Positions 34,484 to 43,437 are shown, numbered from the stretch's first letter. The stretch is 46,761 bases of DNA from Mucilaginibacter lacusdianchii (GCF_009770985.1 NZ_WSRW01000009.1:1-46761); one strand, 5' to 3'. Notes: generated by a model from the letters alone, not told the origin. Made by a program: numbers and translations.

Positions 34484-34636
34484 TTAAAAGGCTTCTAGCA
34501 GGCATTTGCTCCTCAGATCATTAAATGGATCGCCTACCATACCGTTTTGGTCTGCACGGCTTCTGGTCATGGCCGACATCAGCATTTTATTGTTTAAGGT
34601 TAGATCTCGTAATTTTGCGCTTTCAAGTAATTTCAT
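34484..34636 (-). pseudogene. Truncated Old Yellow Enzyme (NADH:flavin oxidoreductase) N-terminus
   Basis: From ATG 34636 on the minus strand the translation begins MKLLESAKLRDLTLNNKML and SAMTRSRADQNG, the N-terminal signature of NemA-type Old Yellow Enzymes. It then loses similarity after about residue 32 and stops at residue 50, where the family has about 350-370 residues. The breakpoint is near 34540. It starts 10 bases after the NmrA-like gene stops, so an intact enzyme was probably the last gene of the quinone/electrophile operon running leftward from 37.4 kb. Confidence 0.75.
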
Positions 34637-34646
34637 GATCATAATA

Positions 34647-35552
34647 TTAGATGTTAACAGTTTTGAAAAAGGCAGGTACATAAACCTGTTGGATAAAATC
34701 CTCTGCGGTGATTGGCGTGGTCGTCGATTCGTCCCTTTTTTGGTAATTCATATAGCCAGTTTCGATCGCGGCACCCATTTCTATTAAATTGTCGACAAAA
34801 TCCTCAGAAAAGCCGTTGTTTAAGAACACTTGCCTGGCCTGGTCTTTTGGAATTTGCACATAAGGCAATGAAGGGTTCCCGATAGCTTCGCCTATCAACC
34901 TGGTAAACTCGCTATAGGTATAGTTCTTTGGCCCCATCACCGCATGAACGCGCTTACCTTCGAAATCCAGATCGGCCAAATGCCCCGCTGCTATCCTGGC
35001 CACATCTTGTGTAGCCACCATAGGTATGGCGTGGTTGCCGGCTGCTGTTGTACCGTTAATGCCCTTGGCCTTGACCAAGCCTATAGTTCTTAAGAAATTC
35101 TCCATAAAATAGGCAGAACGGATATGTATCACGTTTACGTTCGTCAACTGGTTAAACCGTACTTCTTGCTCGCCGGTACCAGCCATTATCCCGTTGCCTT
35201 CATGCATGTGTGACCCGAGGCTGCTCATATTCACAATGTGTTTGATGCCGGAATTTATAATGGCATCAATGAGTATGCCTGTAATTTGCCGCTGGTAAGC
35301 CCGGGTATTTTCGGCCTTCACATTGTCGGGCAATAGCACGAACGCGCTATCCGCATTTTTAAAAATGTGGGTAAGCATTTTTGCGTCGGTCATATTACCA
35401 GCAATTAATTCGGCGCCAAGGCTCCTGTATGGTTCCAGCTTTTCGGTTTGCCGTGCAAAAAGCGTTACATGATGCCCTTCTTGTAAAAGGATCTCTGATA
35501 TCTTACTACCTACCGTTCCGGTAGCGCCGAGTATGACTATTTTCTTTTTCAT
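34647..35552 (-). CDS. NmrA-like NAD(P)-binding oxidoreductase/sensor (atypical SDR)
   Basis: 301 residues. The Rossmann motif GATGTVG (9-15) near the N-terminus and the body of the protein (NMTDAKMLTHIFKNADSAFVLLP, IKHIVNMSSLGSHM, HIRSAYFMENFL, VATQDVARIAAGHL) fit the NmrA/azoreductase-like atypical SDR group that also includes QorB. The classical YxxxK pair is absent, as usual for the group. These proteins bind NADPH and act as redox sensors or quinone reductases. The promoter at 35585-35631 resembles that of the quinone oxidoreductase gene upstream, so the two are probably induced together. The downstream Old Yellow Enzyme gene is broken. Confidence 0.88.
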   Translation of the reverse strand: MKKKIVILGATGTVGSKISEILLQEGHHVTLFARQTEKLEPYRSLGAELIAGNMTDAKMLTHIFKNADSAFVLLPDNVKAENTRAYQRQITGILIDAIINSGIKHIVNMSSLGSHMHEGNGIMAGTGEQEVRFNQLTNVNVIHIRSAYFMENFLRTIGLVKAKGINGTTAAGNHAIPMVATQDVARIAAGHLADLDFEGKRVHAVMGPKNYTYSEFTRLIGEAIGNPSLPYVQIPKDQARQVFLNNGFSEDFVDNLIEMGAAIETGYMNYQKRDESTTTPITAEDFIQQVYVPAFFKTVNI

Positions 35553-35584
35553 TTGGTTGTTTTTTATTTGTTGATCTTACCTTA

Positions 35585-35631
35585 CAAAGGTCCTTCGTTA
35601 GCAGATACAAAACTTGTATCAGATCACTGTT
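35585..35631 (-). promoter_or_regulatory. NmrA-like gene promoter with 21-bp AraC-type site (copy 1)
   Basis: On the minus strand a 21-bp element (35611-35631, centred on CTGATACAAG) overlaps TTTTG (35608-35612), which is followed after 19 bases by ACCTTTG (35585-35591). The arrangement repeats at 37436-37482 with one mismatch in the 21 bp. An activator site just upstream of and touching the -33 TTTG is typical of AraC-type activation. The AraC gene at 37.5 kb is the obvious candidate. Confidence 0.65.
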
Positions 35632-35651
35632 GTATATGGAGCAAAAGAATT

Positions 35652-36398
35652 TTATTGAAGATTACCACTATACATACCTTCGTCAAAATGGACACTATCT
35701 GTCTGCGTAATCAGCAATACGATGTCGGTTGTCGTAACCGCGCTGAACAACGGATGCTCATTTTCTATCAATACGCTTTCGCCTGCCTCAAGGCACATTT
35801 TTTCATTGATGTTCACTTTTCCGTCAAATACATAAAATAGAAAGGCGCAATTTCTGGCCGGCGCTTTGGGCAAGGCGATTCCGTCACCTTTCTCTAACCT
35901 TAGATCTAACACCCAGGTATCACTTCTTATTTGTAAAGGATAGTCAGGGCCTTTCCCTGCAATTTTACGCCAGTTGTTGACGCTGTAGATCTCAGGCAGT
36001 TGCGTGAATTGAACCCGCGAACGCAGACCAGCAGATTCTGGTCTGATAAATATTTGCAGGCCTTGTAAGGGGCCATCGTCCAGCACCTGTTCCTCATGAT
36101 AAAAGTTCAGGCCTGCATTCATGACCATAACTCTTTGATTGGATATCGTCTCCATGTTATGTTTAGAGTCCCGGTGTCTTACCTGACCTTGTCTTAAATA
36201 AGTGATGATCTCATCATCTTGATGGGGATGCATGGGAATTAGGGTTCCGGGATTGATCCGGGCATGATCGATTCTGCCGATTGTAGAGAATCCGCTGTCG
36301 TTTAATTCGGGCCGGATAAGACCCGGGTATAAGATCTGTATGCCAAAACCACCATGGCGCTTACCATATTTAATGGTATTGTCAATCTTGGTTAACAT
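35652..36398 (-). CDS. Pirin-family bicupin protein
   Basis: 248 residues from ATG 36398; a start at 36452 would add 18 residues that do not fit the family. The first cupin carries the pirin metal motif (MHPHQDDEIITYL, HRDS and later FYHEEQ), followed by the second, degenerate cupin (about 150-240). Pirins of the YhhW type oxidise quercetin-like flavonoids or respond to redox state through an iron centre. The gene lies between quinone oxidoreductase and NmrA-like genes on one strand, a common set of electrophile and quinone defence genes. Quercetinase activity is plausible but unproven. Confidence 0.9.
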   Translation of the reverse strand: MLTKIDNTIKYGKRHGGFGIQILYPGLIRPELNDSGFSTIGRIDHARINPGTLIPMHPHQDDEIITYLRQGQVRHRDSKHNMETISNQRVMVMNAGLNFYHEEQVLDDGPLQGLQIFIRPESAGLRSRVQFTQLPEIYSVNNWRKIAGKGPDYPLQIRSDTWVLDLRLEKGDGIALPKAPARNCAFLFYVFDGKVNINEKMCLEAGESVLIENEHPLFSAVTTTDIVLLITQTDSVHFDEGMYSGNLQ

Positions 36399-36457
36399 GT
36401 TCGTAGAATTCAATGATTGTGATGTGAACAAAAATTGCAAGGGTTCTCGCACCGACT

Positions 36458-37402
36458 TTAGTCAAGAGCTACAACGACCTTTCCTATATATCCGCCCTGC
36501 TCAGCGTATTGATAAGCCTCTTTATAATCTGCAAATGAGAATACTTTGTCCACCTTTATTTCCAGTCCATTTTCTATGGCGACTAACAAAGCCTTGATGT
36601 ACTTACCAGCGGGTGATGAAAGGACGACAATTTGTTTTTGTGCGGTAAACAAGTTGCTTACAATCGACCAGGGTATGTCGATCGGCTTCGGTACAGGGTT
36701 CAGGAACCGTCCTTTGGACTTCATGATCTGCCTGGCGGCTTGGTAACTCATTTTACCTGACAGATCAATTACGACGTCGAAAGCTGCTTTACGGGACATG
36801 ACGTTTTCCTTCGTGTAATCTATTACTTCATCAGCACCCCATTGTCTTGCAATGTCCAGACCTTTTGTACTTGCGACTGCGGTTACGATCGCCTTTCTGC
36901 TTTTCAGTAATTGAAGCAAAAACATACCGAAACCTCCTGTAGCACCGTTTACCAAAATACGGGTGTGGGAACCGATAGTCCCCATTTTTTCTATCGCTGT
37001 CATTGCTGCCGTTCCCACTACCGGGATCGAAGCTGCCTGAGGAAAGCTTAGGTTGGAGGGTTTCTTCCAGACAAAGGATGACGGGACGGCAATATACTCG
37101 GCCGATACCCCTTCTTTCATCATATTCTTGACAACCCCAAAAACTTCATCACCCTTTTTTAAATGATTGACTGCAGACCCGGCAGTTTCAACAACGCCTG
37201 CAAAATCGGCGCCTGTTTGCTTTGGAAATTTAGATCCGGACATCAGCGTCATTTCACCTTTCCTTATCTTCCAATCCATTGGATTAATGGAAAAGGCCTT
37301 GACTTTAACCAAAACCTGATCTTCGCCAATGGAAGGTATAGATCGTTCAATAACTTGCAATTCGTTGATGGTGCCGAACTTTTGATACACTACTGCTTTC
37401 AT
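36458..37402 (-). CDS. MDR-family NADPH:quinone oxidoreductase-like protein
   Basis: 314 residues. The GroES-like domain (1-120: INPMDWKIRKGE, TGADFAGVVETAGSAVNHLKKGDEVFG) lacks the catalytic zinc ligands, typical of the QOR/zeta-crystallin branch. The Rossmann domain has the nucleotide motif VNGATGGFGMFLLQL and AVASTKGLDIARQWGADEVIDY. The family reduces quinones or alkenals with NADPH. It is the first gene after the AraC regulator, and its upstream region carries the 21-bp element shared with the NmrA-like gene. Pirin follows 59 bases downstream, so it likely shares the transcript. Confidence 0.9.
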   Translation of the reverse strand: MKAVVYQKFGTINELQVIERSIPSIGEDQVLVKVKAFSINPMDWKIRKGEMTLMSGSKFPKQTGADFAGVVETAGSAVNHLKKGDEVFGVVKNMMKEGVSAEYIAVPSSFVWKKPSNLSFPQAASIPVVGTAAMTAIEKMGTIGSHTRILVNGATGGFGMFLLQLLKSRKAIVTAVASTKGLDIARQWGADEVIDYTKENVMSRKAAFDVVIDLSGKMSYQAARQIMKSKGRFLNPVPKPIDIPWSIVSNLFTAQKQIVVLSSPAGKYIKALLVAIENGLEIKVDKVFSFADYKEAYQYAEQGGYIGKVVVALD

Positions 37403-37435
37403 GATATTATTTTTAAGTGATTTAAAATGATATCA

Positions 37436-37482
37436 CAAAGGTGGGAACACGCTGATCAGCAAACTTGTATCAGAACACTGTT
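37436..37482 (-). promoter_or_regulatory. Quinone oxidoreductase promoter with 21-bp AraC-type site (copy 2)
   Basis: The 21-bp element at 37462-37482 differs from the copy at 35611-35631 by one base. Reading minus, it runs into TTTG (37460-37463), then 20 bases, then ACCTTTG (37436-37442). It lies 34 bases before the oxidoreductase ATG and only 40 bases after the AraC gene stop. Confidence 0.65.
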
Positions 37483-37521
37483 ATGCGTAAAGCCGCAGGC
37501 AGAAAGAAGTATGGAATAGAC

Positions 37522-38259
37522 CTAATAGATCTCGATCAGATCGCTATTAAACTTTAAAGCTTTAGGGGGCATGCCAAACATTTCGTACATATACTTATTC
37601 AGTTGGGGCAGGTCATAGAAGCCGGTATCATAAGCAATATCCGTAAGGCTTCTGTCCTTTTCAGAAAGGGTCAGGTAAATGGCCTGGCGCAACCGAGTCC
37701 ACAGCAAATACTTAGACAAGCTGCTGCCGGTTTGTTGCTTGAAAAGCGACGCTAAACGAGAGGGTGAAAGAAAAACGATATCCGCAAAGGTTTGCGGTGT
37801 GATATGCTGTTCGAAGTAGTTGGTCTTGATGTAATTAACGATCTCAATAACCCTTTCATCATAAGCGTTGACAGGCAGTTCGGCCAGCAATGCATCGACA
37901 ACAGTATGAATGCCCAGGCTGTCTTTCGCTGTCTTAAAGAAAGCTGTGGTAGCTGATGGCGTATCAAATACGATGGATACCTCATTCTCTTTAAACCGAT
38001 CAGCCAGCTTCAATCCTATATTAGAATAGGGTTCTATATTTAATATGTTCAACGTCCCTTTTTCAGCAACGCAAAAATGGGAAACCTGAGGTTTGATCAG
38101 AAAGCCATGAAGGCGATCATGTACAACTCCATTGATCGTCGAACTAAAAGGCATATCATTTGATAATACGATCTGATAAGCTGAATGATGATGGATTTCA
38201 ACGGTAAGGTTACGGGCTTTAAGAGCCAGTATAAATGGATTGTTGATTTGCTTTATCAT
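37522..38259 (-). CDS. AraC-family transcriptional activator
   Basis: 245 residues. The N-terminal half (1-140) is a small cupin-like sensor region (IHHHSAYQIVLS, HDRLHGFLIKPQVSHFC). The C-terminal pair of helix-turn-helix motifs is intact: ITPQTFADIVFLSPSRLASLFKQQTG and RSLTDIAYDTGFYDLPQLNKYM, ending FGMPPKALK. It is upstream of the MDR-pirin-NmrA genes on the same strand. The 21-bp repeats at their two promoters are the best candidate binding sites. The inducer is probably a quinone or other electrophile, inferred only from the target genes. Confidence 0.9.
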   Translation of the reverse strand: MIKQINNPFILALKARNLTVEIHHHSAYQIVLSNDMPFSSTINGVVHDRLHGFLIKPQVSHFCVAEKGTLNILNIEPYSNIGLKLADRFKENEVSIVFDTPSATTAFFKTAKDSLGIHTVVDALLAELPVNAYDERVIEIVNYIKTNYFEQHITPQTFADIVFLSPSRLASLFKQQTGSSLSKYLLWTRLRQAIYLTLSEKDRSLTDIAYDTGFYDLPQLNKYMYEMFGMPPKALKFNSDLIEIY

Positions 38260-38787
38260 TAAGCGGTTCTTATAGTAGTGTTATTATATCCAAAATAATT
38301 AATTAAACTGGTCGTCTTGCAATTTTGGATAAATTTATAAAAAAGACGATGACCTTGTAAAATGATAAGTTTCGCCGTAATTTCTTTTATCTGTTCGAAG
38401 TTCTACCCGATGGACATGTACAATTTTACCTTTTTGTAAAGCGATTGGAAAAGAGCTATATAAATTGATCCTTACTCTCATCGCTTAAGCATAAGTAAGT
38501 CTCAAGTTAGCAAAACCACATCGATAAAGTATGCCAGGGTAAGCTTATATCCTTGGGAGATTACCCGGGCAGTCTTAGTATCTCCAATAACTACATCGGA
38601 AAAAAGGAAGGTAATGGCACCGTAGTCAACAAAGCCGTTTGAAAGGCATAAACTGTTAGCATGTCGATGATGAGGGTACCACAATTAGATCACCAGACTG
38701 CGCAAACATTTCTTAGGTAATTTGATATAACACCTAGGAAACTGTTACCTTTTGGTATAGTAATGTTACTGAACCGACGGCTATTTA
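38260..38787. other. Intergenic region upstream of the AraC gene
   Basis: 528 bases. An inverted repeat TATCCAAAAT/ATTTTGGATA (38287-38296 and 38322-38331) with a 25-base spacer lies just upstream of the AraC start and could be an autoregulatory site. A minus-strand frame at 38502-38684 is hydrophobic at its end but has no recognisable family. The rest shows nothing clear. Confidence 0.45.
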
Positions 38788-39552
38788 CTATAACAATGGC
38801 CGACCGAGTAAAGCATTGAAAAGCAAAAGAGACACTGATGCAAAAAAGAAAAGCGCAAACGCAATCGTAGGACGGGCACTTCTATATTTGGTAAGCAGGA
38901 CGAAAAGCGGCAAAATTTGCAGGGCATGCAGTCCCATGAAATGCGCGATCCGCAGATCACCTGCAATGCGGCTCCAATTAAATATAGGCAGGCCGGGACC
39001 CCCATCTGCCGCACCGATGGTGTGGGACATCTTAGCGGACATCACACCACCCTCAAAGGCAAAGAAACAAGCCATGATTATCCCTAATCTAATCGCCCAC
39101 AACATCGCCGGGGTGGTATGTGTGGCTTTCACTTTAAAAAACTGAATCCCGATATAGAGCGCAAATAATGTTTGCAAAATGATCACTACACCCATCAGGA
39201 TATATATAAACAAATTATAAGCACTTGAATGATTATAATGCGATAACTGACCCCTGCCCGCTTGCGAGGCAACTGCAAACATTTCATAACTCATCGCAAA
39301 TACGGTGAACCGTGCGAACTGTCTTTTAACAAGCCCGAATGGCAAGTACTGTAAGAGCAAGGGCCATGTTAAGCAGTATATTACGATCGATATGGAAAAT
39401 TTGATTGGTTTGAACCATAAGTTCACGCCCAGCAGTTGCCGGTGGTCAAACATAGCTATGATGATAAACAGGATAAATAAGGCGAAGTGGGCCAGGGCAC
39501 AGTAATACAACACCGAACTGATCGTCTTGATACGGTTTAGTAATGGTTTCAT
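38788..39552 (-). CDS. Multi-pass membrane protein of unknown function
   Basis: 254 residues from ATG 39552, which overlaps the stop of the upstream ABA4-like gene by 4 bases; an earlier in-frame start is unlikely. Seven or so TM helices. Conserved-looking segments are FKPIKFSISIVIYCLTW, EMFAVASQAGRGQLSHYNHSS, GAADGGPGLPIFNWSRIAGDLRIAHFMGLHALQILPL. The repeated His residues in membrane segments could bind heme or a metal, a suggestion only. I recognise this pattern from uncharacterised Bacteroidota and actinobacterial proteins but cannot name a function. It is translationally coupled to the ABA4-like gene and lies in a Crp/Fnr cassette. Confidence 0.75.
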   Translation of the reverse strand: MKPLLNRIKTISSVLYYCALAHFALFILFIIIAMFDHRQLLGVNLWFKPIKFSISIVIYCLTWPLLLQYLPFGLVKRQFARFTVFAMSYEMFAVASQAGRGQLSHYNHSSAYNLFIYILMGVVIILQTLFALYIGIQFFKVKATHTTPAMLWAIRLGIIMACFFAFEGGVMSAKMSHTIGAADGGPGLPIFNWSRIAGDLRIAHFMGLHALQILPLFVLLTKYRSARPTIAFALFFFASVSLLLFNALLGRPLL

Positions 39553-39962
39553 GATTGACGGATTTTTTTGATGATTTGGTAAAGTAAAAAGCCAACAGGA
39601 CCGAACATAAAAGTCAATACTAGGCAGGGAATCACCAGCCAATGCGGGATGGTTCTTTCCTGTGAAGATCTGATGATCGCAAAACCGATCAGCAAGTCAA
39701 ATGCGAGATAGTGAACCCAGCCGGCGAGCAATAAACTGTCGCTTGCGAAGAGCATACGAACTTGTTGCAGGGAACCATAGCCGCCTCCAGGTGTGCTGAA
39801 GAAGCCGCCAATATAAATGCAGTAGATTACGGAGAGTAGTACAGGTACAACCGGATACCTGATCAGCCAAAGTGTTACCCTCCATTTGGGAAAAATGATC
39901 AGGAGCAGCCATTGCAGCGCCGCGGTAGTGCTGGCAAGCGAAAAGATTTGTGATATGCCCAT
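39549..39962 (-). CDS. ABA4-like (DUF4281) membrane protein
   Basis: 137 residues with four TM helices. The ordered motifs (IFSLASTTAALQWLLLIIFPKW, SLQQVRMLFASDSLLLAGWVHYLAFDLLIGFAI, PHWLVIPCLVLTFMFGPVGFLLYQII) match the ABA4-like/DUF4281 family, whose plant member is needed for neoxanthin formation. Bacterial members have no established activity, though carotenoid-related roles are possible. It precedes the 254-residue membrane protein with a 4-base overlap and follows the Crp/Fnr gene by 102 bases on the same strand. Confidence 0.82.
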   Translation of the reverse strand: MGISQIFSLASTTAALQWLLLIIFPKWRVTLWLIRYPVVPVLLSVIYCIYIGGFFSTPGGGYGSLQQVRMLFASDSLLLAGWVHYLAFDLLIGFAIIRSSQERTIPHWLVIPCLVLTFMFGPVGFLLYQIIKKIRQS

Positions 39963-40064
39963 AACGATTTTTTAAGGGCGCGTTTAAATGCGCATCACAA
40001 AACTGCGCTTTACAGGTAAGCTGTAAAATGTCTTAACGTGAAGAAAGAAACCGAATTCGTTATC

Positions 40065-40649
40065 CTATGTTAACTTGCTCCTAGACACTTCGGCGCGGAT
40101 GCGGCTCAAACTTTGAGGCAGCACACCCAGGTAAGATGCGATCAGGTGCTGTGGTAATCTTTCAAATATCTGTGGTTGATTGGCAAGCAGGGACATGTAC
40201 CGCTCTTTAGCGTTTCTAAGCATCAAGTCGCTTTTGCTTCTGGCGGTGGCTAAGAAAAGCTGTTCGGCCATAATACGCCCGAATCTCTCGAAGCGCTGGC
40301 TATGCTGATACAGCGCCTGCATATCCGGATAGCTGAGGGTAAACAATTCACAATCTTCCAGCGCCTCGATCAGGCAGTTTGAGGGTGTTTGCAGCAGAAA
40401 GCTTTCATAATCGCCCAGCCATCCGCCCTCGAAGGCAAAGCCGATCGTGTGGTCTCCTTTTTCCGTCCGGGAAAAGTAACGCAGACCACCCTTATGCACC
40501 ATTACCATCATCTTACAGACCTGTCCTTCCTTTAGATAAAGCTCATATTTTTTAAGACTTAGCGGCTTAAGCTTTTGCATAAATAAAAACAGCTCTTCAT
40601 CTGTGAAGTCGACCAGTTTGTGCAAAGAATTCGTAATGACCTCGTACAT
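40065..40649 (-). CDS. Crp/Fnr-family transcriptional regulator
   Basis: 194 residues with the same layout as the regulator at 21.8 kb: beta-roll sensor (LKKYELYLKEGQVCKMMVMVHKGGLRYFSR), dimer helix (ERFGRIMAEQLF) and C-terminal helix-turn-helix (HLIASYLGVLPQSLSRIRAEVSRS). No Fe-S cysteines. It heads the minus-strand cassette Crp/Fnr, ABA4-like, 254-residue membrane protein. The three Crp/Fnr genes of the window are similar in size and plan but clearly divergent, so recent tandem duplication is unlikely. Confidence 0.9.
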   Translation of the reverse strand: MYEVITNSLHKLVDFTDEELFLFMQKLKPLSLKKYELYLKEGQVCKMMVMVHKGGLRYFSRTEKGDHTIGFAFEGGWLGDYESFLLQTPSNCLIEALEDCELFTLSYPDMQALYQHSQRFERFGRIMAEQLFLATARSKSDLMLRNAKERYMSLLANQPQIFERLPQHLIASYLGVLPQSLSRIRAEVSRSKLT

Positions 40650-41023
40650 AATATGACTATGGGGCGATGTCCAAATATAAGATAAGGCGCCCAGTTAAAC
40701 CATCCGAACCCTAAAGTTAAATATTGCAGCACTCAAGTACTAAAATCTAAATAGCGCATTTAATTACGAAATGTATGACTTTTTAAATTTTTCATCATCA
40801 GCCCGGGCGGGCGCGTGATGGATGTGGTGAATAAGAAACCACATTACACTTCGGCGATGACATTGCCTGGAATTGCTTATGGCTGCCATCCATTTAAAGC
40901 GAAATGAGCAAACCTTCCATTTAATATTTCCTGATTCCTCATTTTGGCTAAACATACCCTCATTTAGGCTATTAGGGGAATCTACCACAATTTGAACTTT
41001 GTTCTTAAATAAATAACAAAAAA
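40650..41023. other. Divergent promoter region between Crp/Fnr and SDR genes
   Basis: 374 bases. A GC-rich structure, CATCAGCCCG (40796-40805) with CGGGC (40808-40812) and TGATG (40816-40820), forms an imperfect hairpin in otherwise AT-rich sequence. Promoters for both flanking genes must lie here but no clean TAnnTTTG pair was assigned. A minus-strand frame at 40764-41030 is probably chance. Confidence 0.4.
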
Positions 41024-41791
41024 ATGGCAAACCAAAATTTTCAAAAAAATCGTATTGCCCTTATAACGGGTGCAACTCAAGGTATCGGATTACAGGTTGC
41101 AAAAGAACTGGCTGCAAATGGATATACAGTTTTATTGGGTTCCCGCAATTTTGCAGCCGGTTTAGTCGCCGCAAAAAACATTGGAAATAATGTCATACCC
41201 ATCCAGATCGATGTTACCGATCAAACTTCAATAATCAATGCGGTAGAACAAATTCGTAAAGACCTTGGCAGAATTGACGTACTTGTTAATAACGCAGGAA
41301 TATCACAGGCTGGAAAACCTGACAGAACAGCTGAAGAGGTGATGAATGAAAGTCGTGCGAGTATTGCATCACTTGACGAAGTGAAATCTATCTGGAAGAC
41401 CAATGTATTTGGTGTCATAGCAGTCACGCAAGCTATGCTACCCTTATTAAAACAATCTACTGCAGGAAGAATCGTAAATGTATCAAGTGCGTTAGGGTCA
41501 TTACACATAAATTCCGATCCGGACTATCCATATCGTAAAATTTTCGGGCCTGGTTATGCAGCGTCTAAAACAGCTCTTAATGCCGTTACCCTCAGCTTTG
41601 CAATTGATTTAGAACCCTTAAATATAAAGGTCAATTTGGCAAGTCCTGGCTTTCCGTCAACAGCACTCAATAACTTTCAAGGTACAGATACAATTGAGGT
41701 AGCCTCTCGTAATATTGTTCGTGCTGCTCTGGATGAAAGCGAAGTAACAGGTACATTCACAGGTTCTGATGGCAATGTTTTACCTTGGTAA
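41024..41791 (+). CDS. Classical short-chain dehydrogenase/reductase
   Basis: 255 residues. Complete classical SDR: cofactor motif TGATQGIG (15-22), the structural NNAG, the catalytic Ser in NVSSALGS, and YAASK with Tyr and Lys. The lack of an acidic residue after the second strand (LLGSRN) suggests NADPH preference. Substrate unknown. An AraC-type regulator gene starts 50 bases downstream on the same strand but is interrupted by a stop codon, so this gene may have lost its activator. Confidence 0.92.
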   Translation: MANQNFQKNRIALITGATQGIGLQVAKELAANGYTVLLGSRNFAAGLVAAKNIGNNVIPIQIDVTDQTSIINAVEQIRKDLGRIDVLVNNAGISQAGKPDRTAEEVMNESRASIASLDEVKSIWKTNVFGVIAVTQAMLPLLKQSTAGRIVNVSSALGSLHINSDPDYPYRKIFGPGYAASKTALNAVTLSFAIDLEPLNIKVNLASPGFPSTALNNFQGTDTIEVASRNIVRAALDESEVTGTFTGSDGNVLPW

Positions 41792-41841
41792 TCAACTGCC
41801 ATCAGCATGTTATTTGTGTTCCAATTGGTAGTATTTAAAAT

Positions 41842-42762
41842 TTGATGATGAGAAAGGAAGAAAAAGACCCTCCTAAATTTATTTCTTTAACTGAAGCACA
41901 CCGGGCATTTGACCTGCCAAAGCCTCAGCACCCATTGGTTAGTCTCATAGACAATAAGAAAACCTTTATCAAACTGGGCGACGTTCCAATTTCCCTTGTT
42001 TTAAGTTTTTATAAGATATCTTATCGGACCAAGTTGACCGAAAAATTAAAATATGGACAGGAACATTATGACTTTGATGAGGGCGGTTTATTGTTTGCCG
42101 CACCTGATCAACTGATTGGTATTGTTGATTCGGAAAGTCCTAATGGTTACTCTTTATTTTTCAGCCCTGATTTTTTAATGAACTATCCTTTAGCAAGAAA
42201 GATCAATCAATATGGATTCTTCTCTTATGCTGTGAATGAAGCCTTGCATCTGTCAGAAAAATAGAAATTAACAATCGATTCAATTTTTAAACTTATTGAA
42301 GAAGAACTTGATAACCGGATTGATGATTTCAGCCAGGATGTAATTGTTTCTCAAATTGAATTGCTGCTAAATTGTTGTAACCGTTTTTACAAACGACAAT
42401 TCATTACACGAAGAGCCATCAATAATAATTTACTACAAGGGCTGGAGGACATTCTGGAAGAATATTTCAATGGCGAGAAACCATCGTTACAAGGGCTGCC
42501 AACCGTTCAGTTTCTGGCCGAACAGTTATTTATTTCACCAAGCTATTTAAGTGATATGTTGCGAAGCTTAACGGGACAGAATGCACAACAACATATTCAC
42601 AACAAACTCATTGAGATTGCAAAAGTAAAAATCTCCACTACCAATTTAACGATCAGCGAAATTGCTTACCAATTAGGTTTTGAACATTCATCATCTTTCA
42701 ATAAATTATTTAAGTTAAAGACTAAACTTTCTCCCTTAGAATTTCGACAGTCTTTCAATTAG
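41842..42762 (+). pseudogene. AraC-family regulator interrupted by one in-frame TAG
   Basis: The frame runs for 306 codons with a single TAG at 42262-42264, after HLSEK. Both sides keep the same frame and both are AraC-like: the N-terminal cupin-like sensor before it (KYGQEHYDFDEGGLLFAAPDQ, YSLFFSPDFLM) and two intact helix-turn-helix motifs after it (VQFLAEQLFISPSYLSDMLRSLTG, LTISEIAYQLGFEHSSSFNKLFK). This is a recent nonsense change or a sequencing error, since the rest shows no decay. The fragment after the stop has no strong own start. TAG is a normal terminator in neighbouring genes, so recoding is not supported. Confidence 0.85.
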
Positions 42763-43400
42763 TTTGATAAAGTTTTAATCATTGAACGACTTAGGTTGAC
42801 TTTGGTTACCCGCTACCCAATACTGGCAGCGAACTCTCGGTTTGTACTAAATGTGATATTTTGCGGGATTCCCCATTAACAACCTCATCGGCGACTTCAC
42901 AATCCATGCCCTGTCGGTTTGCATCAATGCCATTTGCAAATGAGCACATTCTAAATGATCTGCCTTTCTTGAAAAAGCCAGACTGACGGTCACGTTTTTT
43001 TCGCTTTTATTGGTTATGCCAGTAAGAAACCAAGTTGTCGTTTTGCTCTGCAACAACAACGACTTCACCAGTTCCGGCGACCTACGCTTCGGTTCCGTCC
43101 CAGGTAACTGAAACCGTGTGACATCTATGCTATCCCCACCAGCCATCGCGTTTGAAAGATTTAATAATTTCTGATACCTAACAGGAGAAGCCGGTGTGCT
43201 GAATCTGTGTTGATATTTATCAATAAAAATTGGGTAAAGCGAATTTGTGCGGAAATCCCGAAACGTTGATCACTGCCCTTTTATAATTACAAAAGTTACC
43301 TTTCAGGTATTTAAACGAAGATTTTGCTCATTTAAAGTGATAGTTTACACTGACCGTCCAGCAAGCCTTTAACGGGTATAAGATAAGTGGGAAATTTGAT

Positions 43401-43416
43401 ATTGATAAACATCAAT
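43401..43416. promoter_or_regulatory. FNR-type palindrome upstream of the DUF6268 gene
   Basis: ATTGATAAACATCAAT has perfect 6-base arms around AAAC and contains the full FNR/Dnr consensus TTGAT-N4-ATCAA. Its centre lies about 40 bases before the start predicted from the -7 element at 43438-43445, the position expected for a class II activator. A Crp/Fnr gene lies downstream at 45.9 kb. Confidence 0.65.
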
Positions 43417-43437
43417 GATTTTCAATGTGCCGCCGGA

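Noticed and set aside
38502..38684. Minus-strand 60-codon frame upstream of the AraC gene.
   Set aside because: No family recognised, no promoter or ribosome site, and it lies in non-coding surroundings.
42262..42264. TAG recoded as an amino acid, suggested by the in-frame TAG in the AraC gene.
   Set aside because: SusD, FecR and the HxlR gene end at TAG exactly where their families end, so TAG is a stop here.
42847..43146. Minus-strand frame of 99 codons as a gene.
   Set aside because: No recognised family, no clear start signal, and a competing frame over its end also looks protein-like; kept only as a note in the intergenic entry.
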